Shown piece after piece: positions 33,430-41,777 of a DNA stretch of 64,000 nt. The first letter of the stretch is position 1; every line of letters begins with the position of its first letter. This DNA comes from Streptomyces sp. 35G-GA-8 (lineage in GTDB: Bacteria; Actinomycetota; Actinomycetes; Streptomycetales; Streptomycetaceae). The notes beneath the pieces are model-generated. The model saw only the letters and a list, made by a program, of their open reading frames with translations, had not been told where the DNA came from and did not search any database. Location of the stretch: positions 33,621 through 97,620 of the forward strand of contig NZ_JAMHJQ010000022.1 in the NCBI RefSeq assembly GCF_023534745.1, written 5' to 3'. A program made the translations under genes and the position numbers.

Positions 33430-33623
33430 GTATGGAACTGACGTGGTTCAAAAGCAGCTACAGCGGCCCGGAAGGCGGGGACTGCGTAGAAGTGGCCGTC
33501 GCCCCCACCACCGTCCATATCCGCGACTCGAAGAACGCCCAGGGCCCCATACTCCACATCCCCACCGCCCCCTGGACCGCCTTCACCGCGTTCGCCGCCA
33601 CCCAGCCGACCACCCCCGCCTGA
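33426..33623 (+). CDS. DUF397 protein, partner of the XRE regulator
   Basis: A 65-aa protein with the DUF397 core: ELTWFKSSYSGPEGGDCVEVAV, then HIRDSKNAQGPILHI and the closing WTAFTAFAA. The family is small and soluble and nearly always follows a DUF5753 regulator. It has been described as the toxin-like or effector half of Scr1/Scr2 pairs. It is coupled to the regulator by ATGA. Confidence 0.9.
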   Translation: MSMELTWFKSSYSGPEGGDCVEVAVAPTTVHIRDSKNAQGPILHIPTAPWTAFTAFAATQPTTPA

Positions 33624-33690
33624 ACTGTCCACTTCGAGCACGACCACCCTGGTGGGCAGGGTGCGGGCTGCCGCGCTATACGATCACGAC

Positions 33691-34293
33691 GTGGTTGGGA
33701 ATGCCGACAAGCGACAGCACATCTTGGACGTGGCAACGCGCCTCGCCGGAACGGACGGCCTTGGCGGCCTGAGCGTGCGATCCGTCGCTGCCGCTGCCGG
33801 TATGGGCGCGACGACTTTGCGCGCGTACTTCCCGTCACAGGCGTTGCTGTACCGGGCCGTCGCGGAGCGGTTGGTCTCCCACGTGCTCAGCGACGATCAA
33901 ATCCAGGACGTCTCCCTGGCACCTGCGGATCGCTTGTACGCGAGCCTGCGGCAATTCCTCCCCGGCGCAGCGGACCGGCATTCCAGCCTCATGATGTGGT
34001 TCGAACTGCTCACCCTCGCTCTTGGCCCCGATGCCAACGAGGAGGTTCTCGAAATGGTCCTCTCCGGGCGCGATGAGTCGGTCGTGATCGCGACTCGCTG
34101 GTTCACGTTTCTGGCCGCTGACGGATGCGCACTGGCAGATACGCCGGAGGTGCTGGCCGTCCGATTTGTGACCCTCGTGGACGGCTTGCATCTCGGCCTC
34201 TTGTTCGACAAGGGCGAAGCGGCGCTCGACCGTGCGGAAGACACACTTCGCTGGTTCGCGGCACAGTCCCTGACCTCTCCCGGCAGATCGTGA
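33691..34293 (+). CDS. TetR-family regulator
   Basis: A 200-aa TetR regulator. The HTH is at residues 5-50 (RQHILDVATRLAGTDGLGGLSVRSVAAAAGMGATTLRAYFPSQALLYRAV). The ligand-binding domain has the TetR_C-like segment SLMMWFELLTLALGPDANEEVLEM. The GTG at 33691 is 13 bp after a TATACGAT-like -10, so the transcript may be leaderless; the frame extends 13 codons upstream. The target is unknown. The nearest candidate is the CPBP protease gene downstream, which has a 13-bp inverted repeat before it. Confidence 0.85.
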   Translation: MVGNADKRQHILDVATRLAGTDGLGGLSVRSVAAAAGMGATTLRAYFPSQALLYRAVAERLVSHVLSDDQIQDVSLAPADRLYASLRQFLPGAADRHSSLMMWFELLTLALGPDANEEVLEMVLSGRDESVVIATRWFTFLAADGCALADTPEVLAVRFVTLVDGLHLGLLFDKGEAALDRAEDTLRWFAAQSLTSPGRS

Positions 34294-34423
34294 TCTCCGC
34301 GGCGTCAAGGTAAGGCTTGATCGTCAGCCGCCGGCGCGGACGCTCCGCCGATCATCAGGTGACGTTCCACTCCCGGGCAACCCACTGACCAGCCCATCGG
34401 CACACTGTGCCGCACATCGTGCC

Positions 34424-34458
34424 GCACACCGTGCGGTACAGTGTGCCGCACGGTGTGC
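34424..34458. promoter_or_regulatory. 13-bp inverted repeat upstream of the CPBP protease
   Basis: GCACACCGTGCGG (34424-34436) and its exact complement (34446-34458) flank TACAGTGTG. It could be a regulator-binding site over a TACAGT -10 element, or an attenuator hairpin. Several partial copies of GTGCCGCAC occur just upstream (34407-34423). Confidence 0.6.
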
Positions 34459-34539
34459 CTTGAACGATCGTCCTCCTGGGTCCGGTCACCGCCGCGCACG
34501 GCCACGCCGAAGAATCCGGCCCGTATGAGAGGAATTTCC

Positions 34540-35244
34540 GTGCTCCCCCACGCCACTCCGACCGTTCTGACCGATACGGAAAAGCAGCGGCCCGGGTGGC
34601 CCGAGATATTCGCGGCGACCGTCGCCTACCTTCTGTGCTACCTCGTCGGCCCGCCGATTGTCAGCGCTCTCACCGATGACGCACCGGTCGCGAGCGGGCT
34701 GTCTCTCGCAGCGCTTTCCGGGATCATGGGCCTGCTCGCCTTCTACGCCGCTTTTGTCCTGCGTTTCCGCTCGTGGTCCGCGTTCAATGTCCGCGCCATC
34801 ACCACTCGCTGGGTTCTCTTCTCGCTCGGCTTCGGACTGCTCGCGTTTCTCCTGACCCGTGTTTTCGCCATCATCATTGTGACGATCACCGGGAGCACGG
34901 ACGGCGATCCGCAGGGCGACTACCAGGCCGCGGCCAACGGCGGTCCGCTCGCACTGACTCTGCAACTGCTGTTCATCGCCGTCCTCACCCCCCTCGGCGA
35001 AGAGTTCGCGTTCCGAGGCGTGATCTCCACCGCGCTCTACAGGTACGGCGCATGGGTGAGCGTCATCGGCAGCACCGTCATCTTCGCCCTGGCCCACGGC
35101 ATCAACCTGGCCCTGATTCCGGCGATCGTCGTCGGCGCGATCAGCGGCATTCTGCTGGTGCGCACCAAGTCGGTATGGCCGGGTGTCCTCGTACACGCGG
35201 TCAACAACGGCCTGGGAACCATCATCGCCGTGCTGCTCAACTGA
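34540..35244 (+). CDS. CPBP-family intramembrane glutamic endopeptidase
   Basis: A 234-aa membrane protease of the CAAX/Rce1-Abi type with about seven membrane segments. Conserved motifs are LGEEFAFRGVI (the EExxxR motif), FALAHGINLAL (catalytic His) and VLVHAVNNGLG (the HxxxN motif). Bacterial CPBP proteins process or protect small peptides, bacteriocins or membrane substrates. The GTG at 34540 is chosen for its AGAGGAA site; an ATG at 34525 is in frame and lies over that site. It stands alone downstream of the inverted repeat at 34424. Confidence 0.85.
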   Translation: MLPHATPTVLTDTEKQRPGWPEIFAATVAYLLCYLVGPPIVSALTDDAPVASGLSLAALSGIMGLLAFYAAFVLRFRSWSAFNVRAITTRWVLFSLGFGLLAFLLTRVFAIIIVTITGSTDGDPQGDYQAAANGGPLALTLQLLFIAVLTPLGEEFAFRGVISTALYRYGAWVSVIGSTVIFALAHGINLALIPAIVVGAISGILLVRTKSVWPGVLVHAVNNGLGTIIAVLLN

Positions 35245-35325
35245 ACCCGCGAACGCCCTCAGGCGAGATCATCGAGGGCCGACTTGTCGTGGGGAAGTCG
35301 CCGCGCCCGTCGACCCGGCGTCGGA

Positions 35326-36354
35326 TCAGGCGGCGGAGCGCTCGTCGGGGAGGCGGCGGCGCAGGCGGGCCTGTTCGACGGCGGGTGACTTGTAGGCCAT
35401 GTCGAGCGCTCCGACGTCCGTGCCGGGGGGCGCGATGGCGTCGATTCGGTCGAGGATCTCGTCGTCCAGCGTGATCTCCGCGCCCGCGAGGAGGTCGTCG
35501 AGGTGGTCCATGGTGCGCGGGCCGATGATCGCGGAGGTGACGCCGGGGTGGGCGATGGCGAAAGCCGTCGCCAGGTGCGTCAGTGACATCCCGGCCTCCT
35601 CGGCGACGGGGATGAGCTGTTCGACCGCGTCGAGCCGGCGCTCGTCGCTCATGTGCTGGAAGCCGAAGGCGGCGCGGTGGGTGTCGGGCTGGAGGCCCTT
35701 GCGGTAGCGGCCGGTGAGCAGACCGCCCGCGAGGGGGCTCCAGACCAGGGTGCCCATGCCGTAACGCTCGCAGACGGGCAGTACCTCGCGCTCGATGCCG
35801 CGGTTGAGGATCGAGTACGGCGGCTGCTCGGTGCGGAACCGCTCCAGGCCCCGGCGCTCGGAGACCCACTGCGCCTCGACGATGTCGGAGGCGGGAAACG
35901 TGGAGGCGCCGATGGTCCGGACCTTTCCCGCGCGCACGAGGTCGGTGAGTGCCGAAAGTGTCTCTTCCACGTCGGTGTCCGGCGCGGGCCGGTGGATCTG
36001 GAACAGATCGACGTGGTCGGTCCCCAGGCGGCGCAGGGAGTCCTCCAGCGCGCGGATCACCCAGCGCCGCGAGTTGCCCTGCTGGTTGGGGTCGTCGCCC
36101 ATCGGGAGGTGCGCCTTGGTGGCCAGTACGACATTGTCCCGGCGGCCCTTGAGGGCCTTCCCGACGATCTCCTCGGACTCGCCGCGCGAGTAGGCGTCGG
36201 CGGTGTCGATGAAGTTGATGCCCGCGTCCAGCGCCTTGTGGATGATCCGGACGGAGTCGTCGTGGTCGGGGTTGCCGACGGCGCCGAACATCATCGCGCC
36301 CAGACAGTACGGGCTGACCTTGATACCGGTGCGGCCCAGTGTGCGGTACTTCAT
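35326..36354 (-). CDS. aldo/keto reductase
   Basis: A 342-aa NADPH-dependent (alpha/beta)8 reductase. The catalytic tetrad is visible as Asp in FIDTADAYSRG (with Tyr), Lys in VLATKAHLPMG and His in DLFQIHRPAP. The NADP-binding C-terminal part includes AIIGPRTMDHLDDLLAGAE. The substrate is unknown; members reduce sugar aldehydes and xenobiotics. AAGGAG precedes the ATG. It is divergent from a TetR gene across two ACGGAACA-type operators, so the reductase is the likely target of that repressor. Confidence 0.9.
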   Translation of the reverse strand: MKYRTLGRTGIKVSPYCLGAMMFGAVGNPDHDDSVRIIHKALDAGINFIDTADAYSRGESEEIVGKALKGRRDNVVLATKAHLPMGDDPNQQGNSRRWVIRALEDSLRRLGTDHVDLFQIHRPAPDTDVEETLSALTDLVRAGKVRTIGASTFPASDIVEAQWVSERRGLERFRTEQPPYSILNRGIEREVLPVCERYGMGTLVWSPLAGGLLTGRYRKGLQPDTHRAAFGFQHMSDERRLDAVEQLIPVAEEAGMSLTHLATAFAIAHPGVTSAIIGPRTMDHLDDLLAGAEITLDDEILDRIDAIAPPGTDVGALDMAYKSPAVEQARLRRRLPDERSAA

Positions 36355-36406
36355 GGATCTCCTTGTGCGTTGGCCGACGCCCCACGCGGGGCGCTACGCT
36401 GACCAA

Positions 36407-36423
36407 ACGGAACAGCGTTCGAC
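36407..36423. promoter_or_regulatory. TetR operator 1 (imperfect)
   Basis: ACGGAACA-G-CGTTCGAC, an imperfect copy of the site at 36433. Their centres are 26 bp apart. Confidence 0.65.
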
Positions 36424-36432
36424 TTAGACAAT

Positions 36433-36449
36433 ACGGAACAGTGTTCCGT
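36433..36449. promoter_or_regulatory. TetR operator 2 (perfect 8-1-8 palindrome)
   Basis: ACGGAACA-G-TGTTCCGT, a perfect inverted repeat 19 bp before the tetR start. It fits a TetR dimer site. Confidence 0.8.
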
Positions 36450-36467
36450 TTAGCAAGGAGAGGCATC

Positions 36468-37091
36468 GTGGGCGAGGACACGACCCGGGAGGCCGGTGCC
36501 GACGCGACGGAAGGAGGGCCCCCCAAGCGCATACGGGCCGACGCGCGGCGCAGCACCGACGCCCTGCTCACGGCCGCCGCGGAAGTCTTCGTGACCTCGG
36601 GAGTGGACGCGCCGGTACGGGAGATCACCGCCAAGGCGGGGGTGGGGGCGGGCACCCTCTACCGCCACTTCCCCCAGCGCTCGGACCTCATCGCCGCGGT
36701 CTTCCGCCATGAGGTCGACGCCTGCGCCGACGCCGCGTCATCCCTCGCGGCGCGGCACGCGCCGGTCGAAGCACTCGCCGGGTGGTTGCAGCGCTTCGCG
36801 CTCTTCATCGGCACGAAACGCGGGCTCAGCGCCGCCCTGCACTCGGGGGACCCGGCCTACGACACCCTGCCCGCCTACTTTCAGCAGCGCTTCGTGCCCG
36901 TCCTCGGCGCGCTCCTCGACACCGCGGCGCGAGCGGGCGAGATCCGCTCCGACGCCGACCCCGAGGACCTGCTGCGCGCCACGGCCAATCTGACCCTTCC
37001 CGCCCAGGACGACAACGGCCACACGCGACGGATGGTCGCCCTGCTCGTCGACGGCCTCCGCTACGGCACCCACACCCCGGAAGCCCGTTGA
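36468..37091 (+). CDS. TetR-family repressor of the aldo/keto reductase
   Basis: A 207-aa TetR regulator. After a disordered acidic tail of 20 residues, the HTH spans about 21-70 (RIRADARRSTDALLTAAAEVFVTSGVDAPVREITAKAGVGAGTLYRHFPQRSDLIAAVF). The C-terminal domain with FALFIGTKRGLSAALHSGDPAYDTLPAYF resembles the SbtR-like class. A GTG start follows AAGGAGAGG. Two operators between it and the divergent reductase indicate joint control of both genes. Confidence 0.9.
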   Translation: MGEDTTREAGADATEGGPPKRIRADARRSTDALLTAAAEVFVTSGVDAPVREITAKAGVGAGTLYRHFPQRSDLIAAVFRHEVDACADAASSLAARHAPVEALAGWLQRFALFIGTKRGLSAALHSGDPAYDTLPAYFQQRFVPVLGALLDTAARAGEIRSDADPEDLLRATANLTLPAQDDNGHTRRMVALLVDGLRYGTHTPEAR

Positions 37092-37113
37092 CGGGCGCAT
37101 AGGGTTTCGGCCC

Positions 37114-37575
37114 ATGGGATCTCTCGTGCGTACGCGCCTGGTGGCGGGTGGGGCGGCGCTGGTGACCGTGGGGGCCGGGCTCGGGATCAGGGGGGTCGGG
37201 GCGGGGACCGGCGCGGTCGCCAAGTACGGCGGGGACGCGCTCTATACCGTGCTCGTGTACACGCTGGTGGTGCTCGTCGCTCCCCGTGTGCGGCCCCTCG
37301 TCGCCGGGGCCGTCGCGCTCGGGTTCAGCTGGGCCGTGGAACTGCTCCAGCTCACCTCCGTGCCCGCCGAGCTGGCCGCGCGCAGTGTGCTCGCGCGGCT
37401 CGTGCTCGGCTCCACCTTCAACGCCCCTGACCTGCTGTGGTACGCGGTCGGTGCGCTCTGCGCGTGGCTCGTGCACGCAAGGGTGGCGCGGCGGGGCGCC
37501 GCGCGGGCTCCGGGCGCTCCAGCCGCTCCGGGTATTCGGCGCGGCGTAGCTGGCGGTCGATCGCCCGGTCCTTGA
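37114..37575 (+). CDS. DUF2809-family membrane protein
   Basis: A 153-aa membrane protein with about four hydrophobic segments. The DUF2809 signature GVGAGTGAVAKYGGDALYTVLVYTLVVLVAPRVRP is followed by FSWAVELLQLTSVPAELA and NAPDLLWYAVGALCAWLVH. The C-terminal 25 residues are Ala/Gly/Pro-rich and overlap an antisense small gene. There is no Shine-Dalgarno sequence at the ATG. The function of the family is unknown. Confidence 0.8.
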   Translation: MGSLVRTRLVAGGAALVTVGAGLGIRGVGAGTGAVAKYGGDALYTVLVYTLVVLVAPRVRPLVAGAVALGFSWAVELLQLTSVPAELAARSVLARLVLGSTFNAPDLLWYAVGALCAWLVHARVARRGAARAPGAPAAPGIRRGVAGGRSPGP

Positions 37576-37651
37576 GGTGCCAGATCATCGGCGGCAGACC
37601 CAGCAGAACAAACAGGGTGATAAGGGCGAGAACTGTCAGGAAGGTGTCCAT
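37418..37651 (-). CDS. small single-pass membrane protein, 77 aa
   Basis: MDTFLTVLALITLFVLLGLPPMIWHLKDRAIDRQLRRAEYPER: one membrane segment followed by a charged amphipathic region and a basic Pro/Arg tail. The start is the ATG at 37651 with GTGGGGG upstream. It overlaps the 3' end of the convergent DUF2809 gene by 158 bp. The first 45 residues look like genuine protein, while the tail may be encoded only because the opposing frame is constrained. A transcript check would decide. Confidence 0.5.
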   Translation of the reverse strand: MDTFLTVLALITLFVLLGLPPMIWHLKDRAIDRQLRRAEYPERLERPEPARRPAAPPLRARATRRAHRPRTTAGQGR

Positions 37652-37732
37652 GCCCCCACTGTCGTCGGTTTCCGGCACGGAAAGCAGTGGCAGGACTGTC
37701 ATCAACCATCGAATTACTGCCACACTTGATAC

Positions 37733-38698
37733 ATGCTGAACAATGTGGCCGCCGTCCTGCTGGACGGAGTACATCCCTTTGAACTCGGCGTCCTCTGTGA
37801 GGTGTTCGGCCTCGACCGGAGCGACGAGGGTCTTCCCGTGCACGATTTCGCGGTGGTGTCGGCCGAGGGGCCCGAGCTGCGGACGCACGCGGGGTTCACG
37901 ATCGGCTCGCTGCACGGCATGGACCGGCTCGAAGAGGCCGATCTGATCGCCGTACCGGCCGGCGAGTCGTACATCGGCCGCGACTACCCGCCCGACCTGC
38001 TCGCCGCCCTGCGCCGGGCCGTGGACCGGGGCGCGCGGGTGCTGAGCGTGTGCTCCGGGGTCTTCGTGCTCGGCGCCGCCGGGCTGCTGGACGGGCGCCG
38101 GTGCGCCGGGCACTGGCGGCACGCGGCGGAGCTGGCCCGCACCTATCCGCGGGCCATCGTCGAGCCGGATGTGCTGTACGTGGACGAGGGGCCGGTGATC
38201 ACCTCGGCCGGTACAGCCGCCGGGATCGACGCCTGCCTCCATCTCGTACGGACGGAGCACGGCCCCGAGATCGCCAACGCGATCGCGCGCCGCATGGTCG
38301 TACCGCCGCACCGCGACGGCGGCCAGGCCCAGTTCATCGAGCGCCCGCTGCCCCGCAGCCGCTGTGACACGGTCGGCGACGTCCTCGGCTGGATGGAACG
38401 GCATCTGGACCGCGAGATGACCGTCGAGCAGCTGGCCGAGCGTGCCCATATGTCGCCGCGCACATTCGCCCGCCGCTTCCAGCAGGAGACGGGGACCACC
38501 CCGTACCGCTGGCTGCTGCGTCAGCGGGTGCTGCTCGCACAGGAGTTGCTGGAGGCGACGGACGAGACGGTGGAGGGCATCGCCGGCCGGGCCGGGTTCG
38601 GGAACGCGGCCGGCCTGCGCCATCACTTCCTGCGGACGCTCGGGACGACCCCGAACGCGTACCGCCGTACGTTCCGGGGCCCCTCGCACGCGGCGTGA
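37733..38698 (+). CDS. GlxA/FtrA-family AraC regulator
   Basis: A 321-aa regulator. Residues 1-175 form a DJ-1/PfpI-like domain (VAAVLLDGVHPFELGVLCEVFGLDR) with the nucleophile-elbow Cys in LSVCSGVFVLGAAGLLDGRR. Residues 215-315 hold two AraC HTHs (MTVEQLAERAHMSPRTFARRFQQETGTTPYRWL, then VEGIAGRAGFGNAAGLRHHFLRTLGTTPNAYRRTF). The ATG is 6 bp after a TTGATA -10-like element, suggesting a leaderless message. It may correspond to the AraC-like nrdS gene that follows nrdAB in S. coelicolor, displaced here by about 6 kb of other genes; this is inference. Confidence 0.87.
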   Translation: MLNNVAAVLLDGVHPFELGVLCEVFGLDRSDEGLPVHDFAVVSAEGPELRTHAGFTIGSLHGMDRLEEADLIAVPAGESYIGRDYPPDLLAALRRAVDRGARVLSVCSGVFVLGAAGLLDGRRCAGHWRHAAELARTYPRAIVEPDVLYVDEGPVITSAGTAAGIDACLHLVRTEHGPEIANAIARRMVVPPHRDGGQAQFIERPLPRSRCDTVGDVLGWMERHLDREMTVEQLAERAHMSPRTFARRFQQETGTTPYRWLLRQRVLLAQELLEATDETVEGIAGRAGFGNAAGLRHHFLRTLGTTPNAYRRTFRGPSHAA

Positions 38699-38708
38699 GG
38701 CCCCGGAA

Positions 38709-38813
38709 CGCGACGCACGTCCGCGCGACGCACGTCCGCGCGACGCGTGTCCACGCGACGCACGGTCACGCGACGCACGGTCACGCGACGCACGGTCACG
38801 CGATCCGTCAGAT
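38709..38813. repeat. 15-bp tandem repeat, seven units, reaching into the M15 peptidase stop
   Basis: Units CGCGACGCACGTCCG or CGCGACGCACGGTCA start at 38709, 38724, 38739, 38754, 38769 and 38784; a diverged seventh (38799-38813) contains the TGA (38808-38810) of the minus-strand peptidase gene. It lies between two convergent genes. Confidence 0.85.
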
Positions 38814-39545
38814 CCCGCAGCTCGGTGCCGACCAGTACCGGCTCGGCCGGTGGTCGACATGCGCGTGGTCGTCGTGGCCCGGGTAGCCCGGACCGAGGAT
38901 CCCGTTGAAGCCGTGGTTACGGGCCGCCTGCGCCAGCGTGCAGAGCGAGTGCGGCCCGGCGCCGATGTCGGCGGCGTCCCCGTAGAGATGGCGGCTGCTC
39001 GCCGCCCCGCCGACCGCGTTGTTGCACGCCTGTGAGCGGAAGCCGCTGGTGACCCGGAGCGGCTGGTCGCCCAGCGCGTGGCGCATCGCCTCCAGCTTCC
39101 ACATCGTGCGCAGGGCGTTGGACTTGGCGGTGGCCGCGTCCACCGCACCGCCCGCCCATGTGCTGTTGCAGTTGTTCAGCTCGGCGTAGGTGAAGTGGAT
39201 CGGGGTGCAGTCGTCGTCCTGGAGCGCGTAGAGCTTGCTGAAGGTCGCGGGGCCCGCGACCCCGTCGGCCGCCAACCCGTACGCGGACTGGAAGCGCTTC
39301 ACCGCGGCGGTGGTCGCCGGGCCGTACGAGCCGTCGATGGCGAGCACGGCGCCGGTGCCCGGATAGCCGGCCACCCGGATCTGGAGCTGGGTGACATCGG
39401 CGCCCGAGGCGCCCTGGGAGAGGGTGCGGGACCACGTGTAGCAGCCGTCGGCGTGTGCCGTACCGGCCGTGGCGAGCGTCCCCGCCCAAGCGAAGGACAT
39501 GACCATGACAACACTGAGCAACAGTCGGGCGGCGCGTCTGAGCAT
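38808..39545 (-). CDS. secreted M15-family zinc D-Ala-D-Ala carboxypeptidase with peptidoglycan-binding domain
   Basis: A 245-aa secreted enzyme. The signal peptide is residues 1-32 (RRAARLLLSVVMVMSFAWAG, then TAHADG). A PG_binding_1 domain lies at about 40-105 (LSQGASGADVTQLQIRVAGYPG and DGSYGPATTAAVKRFQSAYGLAADGVAGPATFSKL). The M15 catalytic domain follows (VTSGFRSQACNNAVGGAASSRHLYGDAADIG), with the SxHxxGxAxD zinc motif and the third ligand in DDHAHVDHR. The layout is that of the S. albus G carboxypeptidase. It would trim D-Ala from wall peptides. GGGAGA precedes the ATG. Confidence 0.9.
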   Translation of the reverse strand: MLRRAARLLLSVVMVMSFAWAGTLATAGTAHADGCYTWSRTLSQGASGADVTQLQIRVAGYPGTGAVLAIDGSYGPATTAAVKRFQSAYGLAADGVAGPATFSKLYALQDDDCTPIHFTYAELNNCNSTWAGGAVDAATAKSNALRTMWKLEAMRHALGDQPLRVTSGFRSQACNNAVGGAASSRHLYGDAADIGAGPHSLCTLAQAARNHGFNGILGPGYPGHDDHAHVDHRPSRYWSAPSCGI

Positions 39546-39764
39546 CGGATCTCCCTTTACCGGGGCTGGGTTGTACGCAGAGATTGGCGTACGGGTCGAC
39601 GCGCGTCAACCGGTCCCCGACGCGGTGGAACCGACTGAGCGGAGCAAGCATCCGGATGTGGAGATTCCACGCAGGGACCAACCGCCACCGCTACGCGGAG
39701 ATCTTCCTGGCCGAGCTCGCCATACCCCCGAATGGCGGCTCATGATCGAGGAGGTCCCACCCCC

Positions 39765-41777
39765 ATGAGGCTGCCCCGTATACGCCGCGCGAATCACCCG
39801 GAGAACCGGTCCCACAGCGACGACGCCCCGGTCAACCACCGTGAACGACGCCGCCGTTGGATCGACTTCCCCCGACGCGGCCGACGCGGCTTCCGGCGCT
39901 GGATGCCCTCCTTGAAGCTGGTCTCCGGCCTGTCACTGTTCTCCGTCGGCGCGCTCGCGGTGCTGTTCGTGGCCCTCTACATGAACGTCGAGATCCCGGA
40001 CGAGCACGCCTCCGCGCGCCGGCAGGCCACCGTCTACTACTGGGCGGACGGCAGCCGGATGGTGAGCGTGGGCGACACGAACCGGCAGGACATCACCCTC
40101 GCGCAGGTGCCCGAGTCCGTCCGGAACGCCGTCATCGCGGCGGAGAACGCGGACTTCTACAGCGACTCGGGCGTCTCGGTGAAGGGCATCGCCCGCGCCG
40201 CCGTGAACATCGTCAAGGGCGAGGAGACGCAGGGCGGTTCCACGATCACCCAGCAGTATGTGAAGAACACCTATCTGAGCCAGGACCAGACCGTCACCCG
40301 CAAGGTCAAGGAGCTCTTCCTCTCCCTGAAGGTCAGCAATCAGCGGTCCAAGTCGGAGATCCTTCAGGGCTATCTGAACACCTCGTGGTTCGGCCGCGAC
40401 TCGTACGGCGTCCAGGCCGCCTCGTACGCGTATTACGGCGTCCCCGCCAAGGATCTGAACCCCAGTCAGGGCGCGGCGCTGGCCTCGCTGCTCAAGGGCG
40501 CGGACAGTTTCGACCCGGCGCTCGGCCCCGCCAACCACAAGCGCGCCGTGAAGCGGTGGAGCTGGATCCTGGACCGCCAGGTCGAGACCGGCTCGATGAG
40601 CGCCGGGGAACGCGCGAAGTACAAGAAGTTCCCGGAGCCGAAGCCCCCCGTCAAACCGACCAGCCAGGCCGGGCAGATCGGCTATCTGATCGACATCGCC
40701 AACAAGTACATCAAGAGCCGCGGCGGGCTGACGGACAAGGATCTCGCCGGTGGCGGCTACCGCGTCCACACCACCTTCGAGAAGGACAAGGTGCGCGCGC
40801 TGACCAAGGCCGTCGAGAAGGTGCGCGCGGACCGCCTCGATCCCAAGAAGCGCGCGGCCGACCGGCATGTGCAGGTCGGCGCGGCCTCCGTACGGCCCGA
40901 GGACGGGGCGATCGTCGCGGTGTACGGCGGCTCCGACGCCATCGAGCACTTCAGCAACAACGCGGACACCTCGGGCGTGCCCGCGGGCTCGGCGTTCAAG
41001 CCCTTCGTGTACGCCGCCGCCCTGGAGCAGGCCAGCGCCCGGCAGCTGGAGGCCGCGCGGGCCGCTCGCGGCGGGACGGTGGGGTCCGTACCGACGGACG
41101 CGCCGATGACGGCCTTGAACCTCGACCAGTCCCTGGTGGACTCGGACAACACCCCGTTCGTGCGGACGGGCAAGCGGGTCGGGCTGAAGACGGTCAAGAA
41201 GCTGGCGGTCGCCGCCGGGCTGCGCGAGGAGAGCATGGCGAAGCTGGAACCGACGTTCTCGATCGGTACCTCGACCCCCAGCGCCGTCCGGCTGGCCAGC
41301 GCCTATACGACATTCATCAACGAGGGCCGGGCGACCGAGCCGTACTCGGTGACCAAGGTCGAACGGGACGGTGTCGCGGTCGACGGCTTCGAGAAGCCCC
41401 GGCCGCGGCGCGCGATGGACCCCAAAGTGGCCGCGATCGTCGGCGGGGCGCTCCAGCAAGTGGGCTGGAGCGCCCTCGGACCGCCGAAGAACGGGGGTGC
41501 CTTCTACTCGGTCCGGGCCGCCAGGACGGGTCCCAACGACCGGATGAAATCAGCCTGGTTCATCGGCACCACCAAGGAACTGAGCACGTCGGTCACGATG
41601 TTCCGTACCAAGCCGGACGTCCCGCATCTGCTTCCCATGCGGGGTGTGGGCGGCCCCGCCTCCGAGCGGGGCAGCGCGTTTCCCCCGCTCATCTGGGAGG
41701 AGTACCACCACGCGGTCGTGCCGCCGCCGCCCTACGCGGATCCGTTTCCTCAGGAAGGGTTGGGAACGGTCTCGTAG
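39765..41777 (+). CDS. class A penicillin-binding protein (transglycosylase/transpeptidase)
   Basis: A 670-aa membrane-anchored PBP. A basic cytoplasmic tail of about 50 residues precedes one membrane segment ([22 protein letters not shown]). The GT51 glycosyltransferase has [20 protein letters not shown] (Glu-Asn in place of the usual Glu-Asp), [12 protein letters not shown] and [12 protein letters not shown]. The transpeptidase has the SxxK serine in PAGSAFKPF, an SDN triad and RTG in place of KTG (AARTGPND). The departures at the GT51 motif and the KTG lysine may lower one or both activities. The ATG at 39765 follows GAGGAGG. Its 3' end overlaps the convergent def gene by 28 bp. Confidence 0.88.
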   Translation: MRLPRIRRANHPENRSHSDDAPVNHRERRRRWIDFPRRGRRGFRRWMPSLKLVSGLSLFSVGALAVLFVALYMNVEIPDEHASARRQATVYYWADGSRMVSVGDTNRQDITLAQVPESVRNAVIAAENADFYSDSGVSVKGIARAAVNIVKGEETQGGSTITQQYVKNTYLSQDQTVTRKVKELFLSLKVSNQRSKSEILQGYLNTSWFGRDSYGVQAASYAYYGVPAKDLNPSQGAALASLLKGADSFDPALGPANHKRAVKRWSWILDRQVETGSMSAGERAKYKKFPEPKPPVKPTSQAGQIGYLIDIANKYIKSRGGLTDKDLAGGGYRVHTTFEKDKVRALTKAVEKVRADRLDPKKRAADRHVQVGAASVRPEDGAIVAVYGGSDAIEHFSNNADTSGVPAGSAFKPFVYAAALEQASARQLEAARAARGGTVGSVPTDAPMTALNLDQSLVDSDNTPFVRTGKRVGLKTVKKLAVAAGLREESMAKLEPTFSIGTSTPSAVRLASAYTTFINEGRATEPYSVTKVERDGVAVDGFEKPRPRRAMDPKVAAIVGGALQQVGWSALGPPKNGGAFYSVRAARTGPNDRMKSAWFIGTTKELSTSVTMFRTKPDVPHLLPMRGVGGPASERGSAFPPLIWEEYHHAVVPPPPYADPFPQEGLGTVS

